From contig PNJK01000006.1 of assembly GCA_013821825.1 (NCBI GenBank), positions 34,747 to 98,746 on the forward strand: a stretch of DNA of 64,000 bases, read 5' to 3'. The notes below the pieces were generated by a model. It made no database searches. It was not told the DNA's origin and saw only the letters and a program-made list of their open reading frames with translations. The DNA is from Rhodobacter sp. GTDB lineage: Bacteria > Pseudomonadota > Alphaproteobacteria > Rhodobacterales > Rhodobacteraceae. This document shows positions 1-9,219 of the stretch, one piece after another (the first letter of the stretch is position 1; every line of letters starts with the position of its first letter). Made by a program: the position numbers and the translations under genes.

Positions 1-544
<544 letters not shown>

Positions 545-914
545 GCCTTCCCTCCCTGTCCGGCAGGGCGCTGTCGCTGCGCCCTGGGGGCACCCTAGCG
601 CGCAAATCCCATCTGTGAACCCGAGAACTGCACCCCGAACCGATGCTAGCGTTAACAGACGGGGACGCGACCCATTGGGGCAATGGCAAAGACGAATCGG
701 TTAACTTCGCACCCTGGGTGATAGATGGTCTGGGGCATGGGGATTTCTCACGTTTGCAGGCAAGTCCCCGTGATTCCACGATGAATTGTTTCCAAATGGC
801 GGCTTTACCGCCGGGCCTGCTGCAAATGCCTTACTTCTGCCAGAAATTGGGTCTTAATGAAGTTGGGAAATCCTGCCAGGTGGCGGGGTTAGTAGCCATT
901 GCTGGAAGGTCGCG
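545..914. other. Intergenic region between divergent gdhA and tadG-like gene
   Basis: No credible gene is seen here. It must hold the promoters of both flanking genes. The only clear structure is a short inverted repeat, CCATTG-GGG-CAATGG, at 672-686, and two GTTAAC hexamers near 651 and 708. Neither matches a regulator site I can name. Confidence 0.5.
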
Positions 915-2825
915 ATGATGTCTGGATCGTCCTTTGTTTTGGTCTGCGGACAGATCACCTCCTCCATGAGACGTTTCCGCGACGACGAACGTGGCGCGAT
1001 GACCCTGGTCATCCTTTTCGTATTCCTGGCCATGATCATGTTTGGCGGCATTGCCATCGACGTGATGCGGTTTGAGACCCGTCGCGTTGCCTTGCAGCAG
1101 ACACTGGACCGCGCCGCCCTGGCCGCCGCCAGCCTGACTCAGGAGCGATCGCCTACCGAAATCGCGCAGGAATGGTTCGACAAAGCCGGTCTTGGCGAAG
1201 ATTTGGTCACGGTCGACTATTCAGCCCCGACCGTTTCGGCCGTGTCCGACGCCGGTCTGCGCCGGGTCAACATTTCAGCACGAGTCCGGTCCTACAACTT
1301 CTTCATGTCCATCTACTCGGACAACGACTACCTGGAGGCCCCGACGCTCTCCGAAGCCGCCCAGGGTGTTTCAGAGATCGAGGTCATGCTGGTGCTCGAT
1401 ATCACCGGCTCGATGGGCAGCAGCATTGGCACCGGCAAGACCAAGATTCAGGCTCTTCGCGAAGCGGCGACCGAATTCGTGGACATCGTGAAGGCCAATG
1501 ACACAAAGAATGGCATCTCGATCGGGCTTGTTCCCTATGCCGCCCAGGTGAACATCCCGGAAACCCTGCGCCAGCAGTTCAACGCCGTGAACGTCTCGTC
1601 CTGGAACTTCATCGACAACGTCGGCGTGCCGAACATCAACTGCTTCGAGATCCCAACCAGCGCCTACAACTCGACGGCATTGTCACGCACCACTCCCATT
1701 CGCATGGGCGCCGTGGCCGATGCCTCAAGCAACATGTCGTCGACAACCAACTACGTTGCCGCCGCAAGCGTTCAGCCAAACCCGACCGCGCGCAACTGCA
1801 CCACAACGGCTGATGTCGCGTCGACACCTTATGACGATGCGACCGCGAACCAAGTGTTCCTGCCCACCAAGGACGGTGAGGCGGTCAAGACCCGGATCTC
1901 GCGGCTGCAAGCGGCCGGCAACACCGCCATCGCGATAGGCATGCGCTGGGGCACGGCCCTGATCGACGAAGCGGCACGGCCGATCTACACCAACATAGGC
2001 GATCCGAGCGTGCTTGGGCGCCCGGCGGATAATGACTCTATCCAGACCCGCAAGATCATCGTTCTGATGACCGATGGCTCGCATGTGGTGAACAACCATG
2101 TTCTCGACGCCTACAAAAGCGGCCCCTCGCCAATCTGGAGAGGAAGCGACGGCAAATATGCCATGCGTTTCTGGTCCGGGGGCTTTGACCTGAACGACAA
2201 CGCCCGCCCGACCAACTGTTCGGGTTGGAACATCCCGACCAGCGCCAACCGCGAATACTTCGTGCCACATCTGAAGCGCGATTCGGTAAAGGCAAAGGTG
2301 AAATCGACTGAACCCGAAGGTCAGGGTACCGGCACCAGCGTAGCAGGCGCCTGCGATCCCCTTGCCTGGAAGACCTCGCCAAGCTGGCCTTTGCTTAACG
2401 CCGCGGGCGCTCCGGTGCTCGACGCTGCGGGTGCGCCAATCATTGTAAACGCGACCCGTCTGGATTGGAGCGAAGTCTGGCGCTATCTGACCGTGAACTA
2501 CGTGTCGCGACAGCTGTACATGCGATCGGGCGTCAGCGGGGCAACCAACAACACAACCAACATGAACCTGATGCGTGCGACCTACCTGAGCAGCGTCAGC
2601 AACCTTGACGCCCTTTTGCAGCAGAACTGCACGGCGGCCCGTGCTGCAGGGGTCGAGATCTACGGCATCGCCTTTGCGGCTCCCGATGCAGGGCAGACCC
2701 AGATCAGAGGGTGTTCTTCATTCCCGAAGGAAAACTACTACTACAACGCGGCCGACAACGGCAAACTTCTGTCCGCGTTCAAGCAGATTGCGACTGACAT
2801 CTCGGATCTGAGGCTGACGCAATGA
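915..2825 (+). CDS. TadG-like protein with von Willebrand factor A domain
   Basis: This is a 636-residue protein with one N-terminal membrane segment (about residues 29-50), preceded by a charged DDERGAM stretch typical of TadE/TadG pseudopilin-like proteins. A von Willebrand A domain begins near residue 155 with the metal-site motif D162-I-T-G-S166, a DxTxS variant common in this family. Such proteins are anchored in the inner membrane and accompany Tad (Flp) pilus or adhesin secretion. The start at 915 follows GGAAGG by 5 nt; an alternative is ATG at 966, which fits the family N-terminus but lacks a good ribosome-binding site. Its stop overlaps the next gene by ATGA, so three genes form one unit. 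No tad ATPase, secretin or prepilin gene is nearby. Confidence 0.8.
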   Translation: MMSGSSFVLVCGQITSSMRRFRDDERGAMTLVILFVFLAMIMFGGIAIDVMRFETRRVALQQTLDRAALAAASLTQERSPTEIAQEWFDKAGLGEDLVTVDYSAPTVSAVSDAGLRRVNISARVRSYNFFMSIYSDNDYLEAPTLSEAAQGVSEIEVMLVLDITGSMGSSIGTGKTKIQALREAATEFVDIVKANDTKNGISIGLVPYAAQVNIPETLRQQFNAVNVSSWNFIDNVGVPNINCFEIPTSAYNSTALSRTTPIRMGAVADASSNMSSTTNYVAAASVQPNPTARNCTTTADVASTPYDDATANQVFLPTKDGEAVKTRISRLQAAGNTAIAIGMRWGTALIDEAARPIYTNIGDPSVLGRPADNDSIQTRKIIVLMTDGSHVVNNHVLDAYKSGPSPIWRGSDGKYAMRFWSGGFDLNDNARPTNCSGWNIPTSANREYFVPHLKRDSVKAKVKSTEPEGQGTGTSVAGACDPLAWKTSPSWPLLNAAGAPVLDAAGAPIIVNATRLDWSEVWRYLTVNYVSRQLYMRSGVSGATNNTTNMNLMRATYLSSVSNLDALLQQNCTAARAAGVEIYGIAFAAPDAGQTQIRGCSSFPKENYYYNAADNGKLLSAFKQIATDISDLRLTQ

Positions 2826-3379
2826 TCGGGCTTCGCGGCTTTCTGAAAGATGAAACGGGAACCGCAACGATCGAACTTATGTTCGTTCTCCCTATCACAT
2901 TGACGATCTTCTTCGCGTCTTTCGAGACCGGCCTCGTCATGCTGCGCAGCGTGATGCTTGAACGCAGTGTCGACATCGTCGTGCGCGACATCCGCCTCGG
3001 CAACCTCGAAGGGACCCAGCCACCGGAGCTGAAAAAGCTCATCTGCGAAACCAGCGCCTTGGTTGGATCCATCCAGACATGCGTCGAATCAATGAAAATC
3101 TGGATGCAGCCGATCGACACCGCTGACTTCGCCATGATTGCCCCGCCGCGCTACTGCATCGACAAAGGCGAAGATATCGCAACCGAAAATCTGGGCGAAG
3201 ACGCAGCAGATGTCTTCGCCTACGGCGATGGAAACCAGATCATGCTGATGCGCATCTGCCTGAAGGAAAGGCCGTGGTTTCCGACCACGGTCGTGGGCGC
3301 TGGTCTCATTTCCGGCGGTGAGGACGACGGAACCTATGCCTTGCTGGTGACATCCGTCTATGTGAACGAACCGGGATGA
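2822..3379 (+). CDS. TadE family pseudopilin-like protein
   Basis: A 185-residue protein. The N-terminus reads as a short basic stretch, then DETGTATIELMFVLPI followed by a single hydrophobic helix (about residues 17-40). This is the TadE-like pattern, with the glutamate five or so residues into the hydrophobic part. The rest is predicted to lie in the periplasm and has several cysteines (near residues 80, 91, 109 and 141). It starts inside the stop of the upstream VWA gene (ATGA) and its own stop overlaps the next start, so translation is probably coupled. The role is inferred from family membership: a minor pseudopilin or assembly factor for a Tad-type system. Confidence 0.75.
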   Translation: MIGLRGFLKDETGTATIELMFVLPITLTIFFASFETGLVMLRSVMLERSVDIVVRDIRLGNLEGTQPPELKKLICETSALVGSIQTCVESMKIWMQPIDTADFAMIAPPRYCIDKGEDIATENLGEDAADVFAYGDGNQIMLMRICLKERPWFPTTVVGAGLISGGEDDGTYALLVTSVYVNEPG

Positions 3380-3984
3380 GTGGCGCCATGCTTCGCCTTC
3401 GCCAAAGCCTGCAATCGTTCGCGAATGACGAAAGCGGCGTGCTGCTTGCAGAATTCCTGATACTTCTGCCTCTGCTCTTGTGGGCATTCGTGGCACTTTT
3501 CATCTATTGGGACGTGTTCCGCACCATCAACGTGACGCAGAAGGCGGCCTATGGCATCGCGGACCTTCTGTCACGTCAGGTGGTGGTGACCGAAAACTTT
3601 GTCGATGGCCTGCAGAACGTGCTGGATTTCCTGACGCCGGGTGCGCCGGATTCGCGGATGCGGATCACCAGTCTGGAGTTCGATGCAGGCGATCCGGCCG
3701 ACGTCGCCGATGACAGATATGTCCTCCTCTTTTCGCGGTCGCCGGGTAACAAGGTGCTTCCCCTTACGGACGTGACCATTCAGGATCTGGATGAGTTCAT
3801 CCCGACCCTGGACGATCTGGACTCTGTCGTCATCGTCGAGACCTGGGTCGACTATGTTCCCGACTTCGACACCGGCCTGCTAAATGTCGCGCCGGGTATC
3901 ACGGACCAGACCTTCACGCAGTTCATCGTGACCCGTCCGCGTGACCGGAGGGTGTGCCTGGACGGGACTCCCGGCTGCGCTTGA
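3376..3984 (+). CDS. TadE/TadG family pilus-assembly-like protein
   Basis: A 202-residue protein, third gene of the Tad-like trio and overlapping the second by ATGA. The segment NDESGVLLAEFLILLPLLLW shows the TadE-like signature, with E in the hydrophobic helix (about residues 22-46). The following NVTQKAAYGIADLLSRQ is typical of these proteins. The C-terminal part is acidic and ends in a short cysteine-containing tail. A second in-frame ATG lies at 3388. Function is inferred only from family resemblance. Confidence 0.72.
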   Translation: MSGAMLRLRQSLQSFANDESGVLLAEFLILLPLLLWAFVALFIYWDVFRTINVTQKAAYGIADLLSRQVVVTENFVDGLQNVLDFLTPGAPDSRMRITSLEFDAGDPADVADDRYVLLFSRSPGNKVLPLTDVTIQDLDEFIPTLDDLDSVVIVETWVDYVPDFDTGLLNVAPGITDQTFTQFIVTRPRDRRVCLDGTPGCA

Positions 3985-4031
3985 CCTGATCAGTGCGCGG
4001 CATGCTGCCGTCAGCATCCCTTGACCCAACT

Positions 4032-4250
4032 ATGGGGACTGAAGTGCAACGTCACACTGTCGCTTTCTTGGCGAGCCTGTTTGCGCTTGGCGCCTGTGCA
4101 TCCGGGACGGATCGCGGGGCCTTCCCCGAGCTTGCGCCGATTGATGATCTGCTGGCGCAGGCTGGCCTCGCCACGGCCACCGATCCCGGCCCTGCCCTTG
4201 CCGCACGCGCGGCCGCCGTGCGGGCCCGGGCGGCCAACCTTGTGCCCTGA
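4032..4250 (+). CDS. Small lipoprotein of unknown function
   Basis: A predicted 72-residue protein with a lipoprotein signal: hydrophobic AFLASLFALGAC, with the cysteine as likely lipidation site, followed by an acidic and then alanine-rich tail. ATG at 4032 is used here; GTG at 4044, preceded by GGGGACTGAA, is an equally good start. It lies between the Tad genes and hom and shares the strand with both. I do not recognise a family. The lipobox and GC-rich codon use make it more likely real than not. Confidence 0.5.
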   Translation: MGTEVQRHTVAFLASLFALGACASGTDRGAFPELAPIDDLLAQAGLATATDPGPALAARAAAVRARAANLVP

Positions 4251-4315
4251 CGGCGTTGCACCCCGCCCGGCTTCCGGCTAACAGACGGGGGCCAGAAACC
4301 CAGCCGAGGTCCCCC

Positions 4316-5614
4316 ATGTCCGTCGCCCCCCTGCGTCTTGGCCTTGCCGGCCTTGGAACCGTCGGCATCGGTGTGGTCAAGATCGTCCAGCGCGAGGCCG
4401 CGCTGATCGCCGCACGCTCTGGCCGTCCGGTGACAATCACCGCCGTCTCTGCCCGCGATCAGAAAAAGAACCGTGACGCCGACCTGTCGGGCTACGCCTG
4501 GGAAACCGACCCCGTCACCCTGGCCCGCCGCGCTGACGTCGATGTGTTCGTCGAGGTGATGGGCGGCCACGACGGCCCGGCCAAAGCCTCGACCGAGGCC
4601 GCGATTGCCGCTGGCAAACATGTCGTCACCGCCAACAAGGCCCTGCTGGCCCACCATGGCCAGGCGCTTGCCGAAGCCGCCGAGGCGCAGGGCAGCGCCC
4701 TTCGGTTCGAGGCCGCTGTGGCCGGGGGCATCCCCGCCATCAAGGCCCTGACCGAAGGCCTTGCCGGCAATCGCATCAAACGCGTGATGGGCGTGATGAA
4801 CGGCACCTGCAACTACATCCTCACCCGGATGCAATCGGCAGGCCTGCCCTACGACGTGGTGTTCGAGGAAGCCCGCCAGCTTGGCTATCTGGAGGCCGAT
4901 CCGAACCTGGACGTCGGCGGAATCGACGCCGGACACAAGCTTTCGCTTCTGGCCGCAATCGCCTTCGGCACCCGCGTCGCCTTTGACTCGGTGGAACTGG
5001 AAGGCATCGGCAATGTCTCGATCGACGACATCCGCCTGGCCGAGGATATGGGCTACCGGATCAAGCTTCTGGGCGTTGCCCAGATGACCGGGCGCGGCCT
5101 GGAACAGCGCATGACCCCCTGTCTTGTCCCAGCCGACAGCCCGCTTGGCCAGCTGCAGGGCGGCACCAATATGGTGGTGCTGGAAGGCGACTCGGTCGGC
5201 CAGATCGTCCTGCGCGGCCCCGGCGCGGGGATGGGCCCCACGGCCAGTGCCGTCATGGCCGACGTCATCGATCTTGCGCGCGGCGCCCGCATCCCGACCT
5301 TCGGCATCCCCGCCACCCAGCTGGTCCAGCCGACCGCCGCAATGTCCGCGACGCCCGCCCCCTATTACTTGCGGATGACGCTTCTGGACAAACCCGGCGC
5401 GCTGGCCAAGATCGCCACCTGCCTTGGCGAGGCCGGCATCTCCATCGACCAGATGCGCCAGTTGCACCGCCCCGGCGACCGGGCCGAGGATGCCGTGGTC
5501 TTGATCGTCACCCACAAGGCCGCCCCTTCCGACATTGGCCACGCTCTCTCGCGGTTCGGCCCGACCGGCGTCCTCGTCGGCAATCCGGTCGCAATCCGGA
5601 TCGAGGAAGTCTGA
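4316..5614 (+). CDS. hom: Homoserine dehydrogenase
   Basis: The enzyme reduces aspartate semialdehyde to homoserine with NAD(P)H, on the shared route to methionine and threonine. The 432-residue product has the N-terminal dinucleotide-binding motif GLAGLGTVGIG (residues 9-19), the catalytic-domain stretch GVMNGTCNYILTRM, and a C-terminal ACT domain (about 350-425, YYLRMTLLDKPGALAKIA) expected to give threonine feedback. Length is normal for the monofunctional enzyme. The start at 4316 follows GAGGT. The next genes are a convergent unknown and then glpX. Confidence 0.95.
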   Translation: MSVAPLRLGLAGLGTVGIGVVKIVQREAALIAARSGRPVTITAVSARDQKKNRDADLSGYAWETDPVTLARRADVDVFVEVMGGHDGPAKASTEAAIAAGKHVVTANKALLAHHGQALAEAAEAQGSALRFEAAVAGGIPAIKALTEGLAGNRIKRVMGVMNGTCNYILTRMQSAGLPYDVVFEEARQLGYLEADPNLDVGGIDAGHKLSLLAAIAFGTRVAFDSVELEGIGNVSIDDIRLAEDMGYRIKLLGVAQMTGRGLEQRMTPCLVPADSPLGQLQGGTNMVVLEGDSVGQIVLRGPGAGMGPTASAVMADVIDLARGARIPTFGIPATQLVQPTAAMSATPAPYYLRMTLLDKPGALAKIATCLGEAGISIDQMRQLHRPGDRAEDAVVLIVTHKAAPSDIGHALSRFGPTGVLVGNPVAIRIEEV

Positions 5615-5617
5615 CCC

Positions 5618-6349
5618 CTACCGCAGGTCCGACACCATCATCGGGCACAAGGGGGAGAAAAGGATCTCGTCGATCCCGATGCCCCCGGGGTCGAGGTTCT
5701 GGATCGTCACCGCCAGAATCTGCGCCTCGCCGCCGCTGGACTGGATATAGGCCAGCTCCACCAGCCCCTGATCGGTAAAACGCCGGAACTCGCCGATCTT
5801 GTCGCCATCCCGGCGCCAGAAGATCAGGTTCAGGTTCCCCTCCGGCTGGTCGCGCATCACGGTGTTTTCCTGCCCGCCGTCCAGCGCCGTCCGCAAGCCG
5901 AACAGGCATTGCGGCTCGTCGAACAGCACCGTTACGATCCCCGACCCCAGCCGCGCCCGCCCGGCCACCTGCGGCGGCCCGATCCCCGCCAGCGCCTGCC
6001 GCCCGGCAAAGGCTTCGTCCCGCACCACCGCAGCGAAGGACTCGCCCGGGGTCTGGTCCAGCGCCAGCGGCACCTGCGGCGCGCGGGCGTCCAGCACCCA
6101 ATGCCGGTCCCCACCGCGCCCGGTGCGATAGCGCAGCGTCTGCCCCGCCAGCATCTGCGAGACATCGGCGCCCTTGATCCGGAACGGACGGTCAAACCGC
6201 TGATTGGCCAGGCTTTCGAAATCCTCAACCACCGGCTCCAGCGCCAGCGCATCGGCATGCGGGATCTCGTTGATCCACAACGCCTGTGGCACGGCCGCTG
6301 ACCCAAAGGCCGCCAGCCCCAGCAGAACTCCCGCCCACACAGCCCGCAT
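5618..6349 (-). CDS. Secreted protein of unknown function
   Basis: A 243-residue protein with a clean signal peptide (MRAVWAGVLLGLAAFGSAA, cleavage near residue 19-23). The mature part is rich in aromatic and acidic residues and carries phrases such as VVEDFESLANQRF and GIGIDEILFSPL, which suggest a beta-sandwich secreted domain, but I cannot assign a family. A GGAGG ribosome-binding site supports the start. It is the only minus-strand gene between hom and glpX and ends 3 bp from the end of hom, so it may be a later insertion into that pair. Confidence 0.7.
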   Translation of the reverse strand: MRAVWAGVLLGLAAFGSAAVPQALWINEIPHADALALEPVVEDFESLANQRFDRPFRIKGADVSQMLAGQTLRYRTGRGGDRHWVLDARAPQVPLALDQTPGESFAAVVRDEAFAGRQALAGIGPPQVAGRARLGSGIVTVLFDEPQCLFGLRTALDGGQENTVMRDQPEGNLNLIFWRRDGDKIGEFRRFTDQGLVELAYIQSSGGEAQILAVTIQNLDPGGIGIDEILFSPLCPMMVSDLR

Positions 6350-6479
6350 CGCAGCGCCTCCCCGCTACGGTCTGCCATAACCGAACCGCCCGGCCCGCGA
6401 AAGCGCCCACCTGTTAGCGTCACCACGCTTGCCGCCCTGCCCCGGCCCCGCTACACCGGGCCGAACCAGGAGGCGCCAG

Positions 6480-7445
6480 ATGTCCGAAAAATCGCAATTC
6501 GAGGACAGGCTCCTCAGCCTTGGCCTCGCCCGTGTCTCTGAGGCCGCCGCCCTTGCCTCGGCCCGTCTTATCGGTCGCGGCGATGAAAAGGCCGCCGATC
6601 AGGCCGCCGTCAACGCGATGCGCGACCAGCTGAACCTGCTGGACATCAAGGGCGTCGTCGTCATCGGTGAAGGCGAACGCGACGAGGCCCCGATGCTTTA
6701 CATCGGCGAAGAGGTCGGCACCGGCAACGGCCCCGCAGTCGACATCGCGCTCGACCCTCTAGAAGGCACCACGCTTACCGCCAAGGACATGCCGAACGCG
6801 CTGACCGTCATCGCCATGGCCCCGCGCGGCTCGCTGCTGCACGCCCCCGACGTCTACATGGATAAACTTGCCATCGGTCCCGGCCACAAGCCCGGCACAG
6901 TCACCCTGTCGATGAGCCCGTCCGAACGCGTTTCCGCCCTTGCAGCCGCCAAGGGCTGCTCGACCGAGGATATCACCGTCTGCGTGCTTGAGCGCCCCCG
7001 CCACGAAGACCTGATCCGCGAGCTTCGCTCCACCGGTGCCGCGATCCGGCTGATCACCGACGGCGACGTGGCCGGCGTCATGCACTGCGCCGAACCGGAA
7101 ATCACCGGCATCGACATGTACATGGGGTCCGGTGGCGCACCCGAGGGCGTGCTGGCGGCTGCGGCCCTGAAATGCATGGGCGGCCAGTTTTTCGGCAAGC
7201 TCCTCTTCCGCAATGACGACGAGCGGGCCCGCGCCCGCAAAGCCGGCATCACCAACCTCGACCGCGTCTATACCCGCGACGATCTGGTCCGCGCCGACGT
7301 GATCTTTGCCGCCACCGGCGTCACCAGCGGCTCGCTTCTTGCCGGGATTAAGCGCGAACCCGGTTGGGTGACGCTGGAAACCATCCTGATGCGGTCCAAG
7401 ACCGGCACCGTCCGCCGCATGACCTACCGCAGCCCGGTGCGGTAG
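6480..7445 (+). CDS. glpX: Class II fructose-1,6-bisphosphatase
   Basis: GlpX hydrolyses fructose-1,6-bisphosphate to fructose-6-phosphate, a committed gluconeogenic step that also serves carbon fixation in some relatives. The 321-residue protein carries the lithium-sensitive phosphatase signatures GEGERDEAPML (metal site) and DPLEGTT, and the glycine-rich MGSGGAPEGVLAAAALKCMGG. An AGGAGG box sits 6 nt before the ATG at 6480. Length and order of motifs match the family along its whole length. It follows hom, an order often seen in Rhodobacterales. Confidence 0.95.
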   Translation: MSEKSQFEDRLLSLGLARVSEAAALASARLIGRGDEKAADQAAVNAMRDQLNLLDIKGVVVIGEGERDEAPMLYIGEEVGTGNGPAVDIALDPLEGTTLTAKDMPNALTVIAMAPRGSLLHAPDVYMDKLAIGPGHKPGTVTLSMSPSERVSALAAAKGCSTEDITVCVLERPRHEDLIRELRSTGAAIRLITDGDVAGVMHCAEPEITGIDMYMGSGGAPEGVLAAAALKCMGGQFFGKLLFRNDDERARARKAGITNLDRVYTRDDLVRADVIFAATGVTSGSLLAGIKREPGWVTLETILMRSKTGTVRRMTYRSPVR

Positions 7446-7809
7446 GTCGGCATACCCCTGGGACCACCGGCGAGGTTGCACTCGGTTCATTCTGGTTGCC
7501 CGCGCCCGGAATTGGCGCAAACCGACTAACCACCGCTTTGTTCTTGATCGGATTCTCCGGATCGCCCGCACTGGTGCTATGTAGCTGGACCTGCCCGAAT
7601 AGTTCGACCACTGGTCGAGCGTCTGCCGGCAGTTCCGACGCTGAACGCTGGCGAGGTCATGAGAACACCTCGTTCATAGGCCTTTCGTCGGCACACGGCA
7701 TGATTCACCTGAACTCGTGCCGGATGCTGGCGTTTCGCGATTGCGTTGGGACGTGCTAGGGTTGAACTGCGGTTCTGGCATTTCCGGAAGACTCCAGGGG
7801 TGGACCAGC
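7446..7809. other. Intergenic region before the sulfotransferase gene, no gene seen
   Basis: No convincing gene. By eye the base composition is less GC-biased than in the core genes. Two dyads are visible: TCGACC-ACT-GGTCGA at 7604-7618, and a looser CGAGGT/ACCTCG pair at 7652-7672 that could fold into a hairpin. The region may hold the promoter and an operator for the sulfotransferase gene. Confidence 0.45.
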
Positions 7810-8949
7810 ATGAGCGCGACAATCTTTGAGATACTGGAGAAAGTGGACCACCTTGGCTGGGCCAACGAAAAGGACTTTGTTCTGGGCGACGAAGAAGAGG
7901 TTTCGTCGCAGGTGGTTTCCGACCAGAAAAACTGCTCGCTCTACTCGCTTGACCTGACGAAGAACCTGGCTTGGTTTGTAGAACTTCCGGACGGGTTCGA
8001 TCTTTCGCCAAGCGCGTTTGCCTTCCTTGATCAGCACAAGGAGGCCCGCAGGGTTCTCCGCGTACCGCTGGATGAACTTGAGACGGTGGCGCAGCAGTGT
8101 CCCTTGCCAAGGCACGTCATATTCGTATTCAGCATTGGCCGTTGCGGCTCGACCCTGGTGTCGCATGTGCTGAATTGTTGCCCAAAGGTTTGGAGCCTGT
8201 CAGAACCGATCGTCTTTCCTCGGTTGATCCAGCAGAATTTCGATGTCAACCAACGGCTGGAATACCCGCGCGAGAAACTCGTCAAGCTGATCCGCGCCTG
8301 TAGCCGGCTTCTGTTTCGCCCTCCAACGGCCTCTGAGCATGAGGTTCTCGCCATCAAGTTTCACAGCCAGTGCCTGTTTCATGCCGATCTCTACCGCGAG
8401 GCGCTTCCGGAAGCGTCTTTCGTGTTCCCGTATCGCGACGCAGTGGGCTGGACGAAATCGTGGTACCAGATGGCTCAGAAATACGGGTTCGCGGCGCAGT
8501 TGACCGGCGAGGCCAAGACCTCGGTCTGGAACGCGGTGACCGCGGCCGACGATTTGGCTTATCTCGGCCCCTACGTCGACCTCGACGCCGCGGCGCTCCC
8601 GCTGGAAGACGGTATTGTGATCGGCTGGGCGCGGAACATGGAAGAATATGGCCGGCTGTTGGGGGAAGGCGTGCCGTTTCTGGCCCTGCGCTACAACGAG
8701 TTGAACCGGGACCGCGAGGCCTCGCTGAGGCATCTGTTTGCACATTGCGGCTTGCCGACCGAAGATGTAGAAGGCGGGCTGGCCGCTTTCGATCAGGATT
8801 CGCAGGCCGGGACCATGGTGTCACATGCCGTGGAGGCAGAAGGGATGACGGAAGATCAGGTGGCCAGGGCACTGTCCCTGCTCGCCAAGCATCCGCGACA
8901 TGGCAATCCGGATCATCGCCTGGCGGATATCTATTCGCCCGGGCCGTAG
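7810..8949 (+). CDS. Sulfotransferase family protein
   Basis: A 379-residue cytoplasmic protein. The P-loop-like 5'-phosphosulfate-binding motif is FSIGRCGSTLVS (residues 107-118). The 3'-phosphate-binding region is FPYRDAVGWTKSWYQM, with arginine and serine in the expected order. Both belong to PAPS-dependent sulfotransferases. The acceptor cannot be predicted; relatives act on carbohydrates, lipids or small molecules. The start at 7810 follows AGGGGTGG; the open frame continues upstream to 7717 but without family resemblance. The gene stands alone between glpX and recJ, with long non-coding flanks, and its codon use looks less GC-biased than its neighbours, which suggests acquisition. Confidence 0.75.
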   Translation: MSATIFEILEKVDHLGWANEKDFVLGDEEEVSSQVVSDQKNCSLYSLDLTKNLAWFVELPDGFDLSPSAFAFLDQHKEARRVLRVPLDELETVAQQCPLPRHVIFVFSIGRCGSTLVSHVLNCCPKVWSLSEPIVFPRLIQQNFDVNQRLEYPREKLVKLIRACSRLLFRPPTASEHEVLAIKFHSQCLFHADLYREALPEASFVFPYRDAVGWTKSWYQMAQKYGFAAQLTGEAKTSVWNAVTAADDLAYLGPYVDLDAAALPLEDGIVIGWARNMEEYGRLLGEGVPFLALRYNELNRDREASLRHLFAHCGLPTEDVEGGLAAFDQDSQAGTMVSHAVEAEGMTEDQVARALSLLAKHPRHGNPDHRLADIYSPGP

Positions 8950-9219
8950 GTCGGGGTCAATCGCCGCAGGTGCTGACCGGCAAATGTCGGTTGTCGAATG
9001 AAGCCCGACTTCCGATCCGGGCTCTCAGGTTGCCATTCCGTATTTGTGCCGAAGGCTTCATGGCACATCCGCCCTACCCCATTTCACCCTGCAAAGCCTT
9101 GCCAAGACCTTAACGCCCACAACTAACCCATTGATCTCACTCACTCCCACCAACCTGTCCTGCGTGGACACTCCCCCTCCCCCCTTGCGCGGCCCGCGCC
9201 TTTGCGTCACCCCTTGAGG
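8950..9219. other. Intergenic region between sulfotransferase gene and recJ
   Basis: About 270 bp with no gene, terminator or operator that I can defend. It contains a pyrimidine-rich tract (CCTGCGTGGACACTCCCCCT, near 9159-9178). It probably holds the recJ promoter. Confidence 0.4.

Noticed and set aside
672..686. CCATTG-GGG-CAATGG as a terminator for gdhA or the Tad genes
   Set aside because: It lies in the upstream region of both divergent genes and has no T-run, so it cannot terminate either.
4052..5542. A 496-codon open frame antisense to hom
   Set aside because: hom is unmistakable on the other strand. The antisense product is glycine/histidine/aspartate-rich nonsense typical of GC-rich antisense frames and has no ribosome-binding site.
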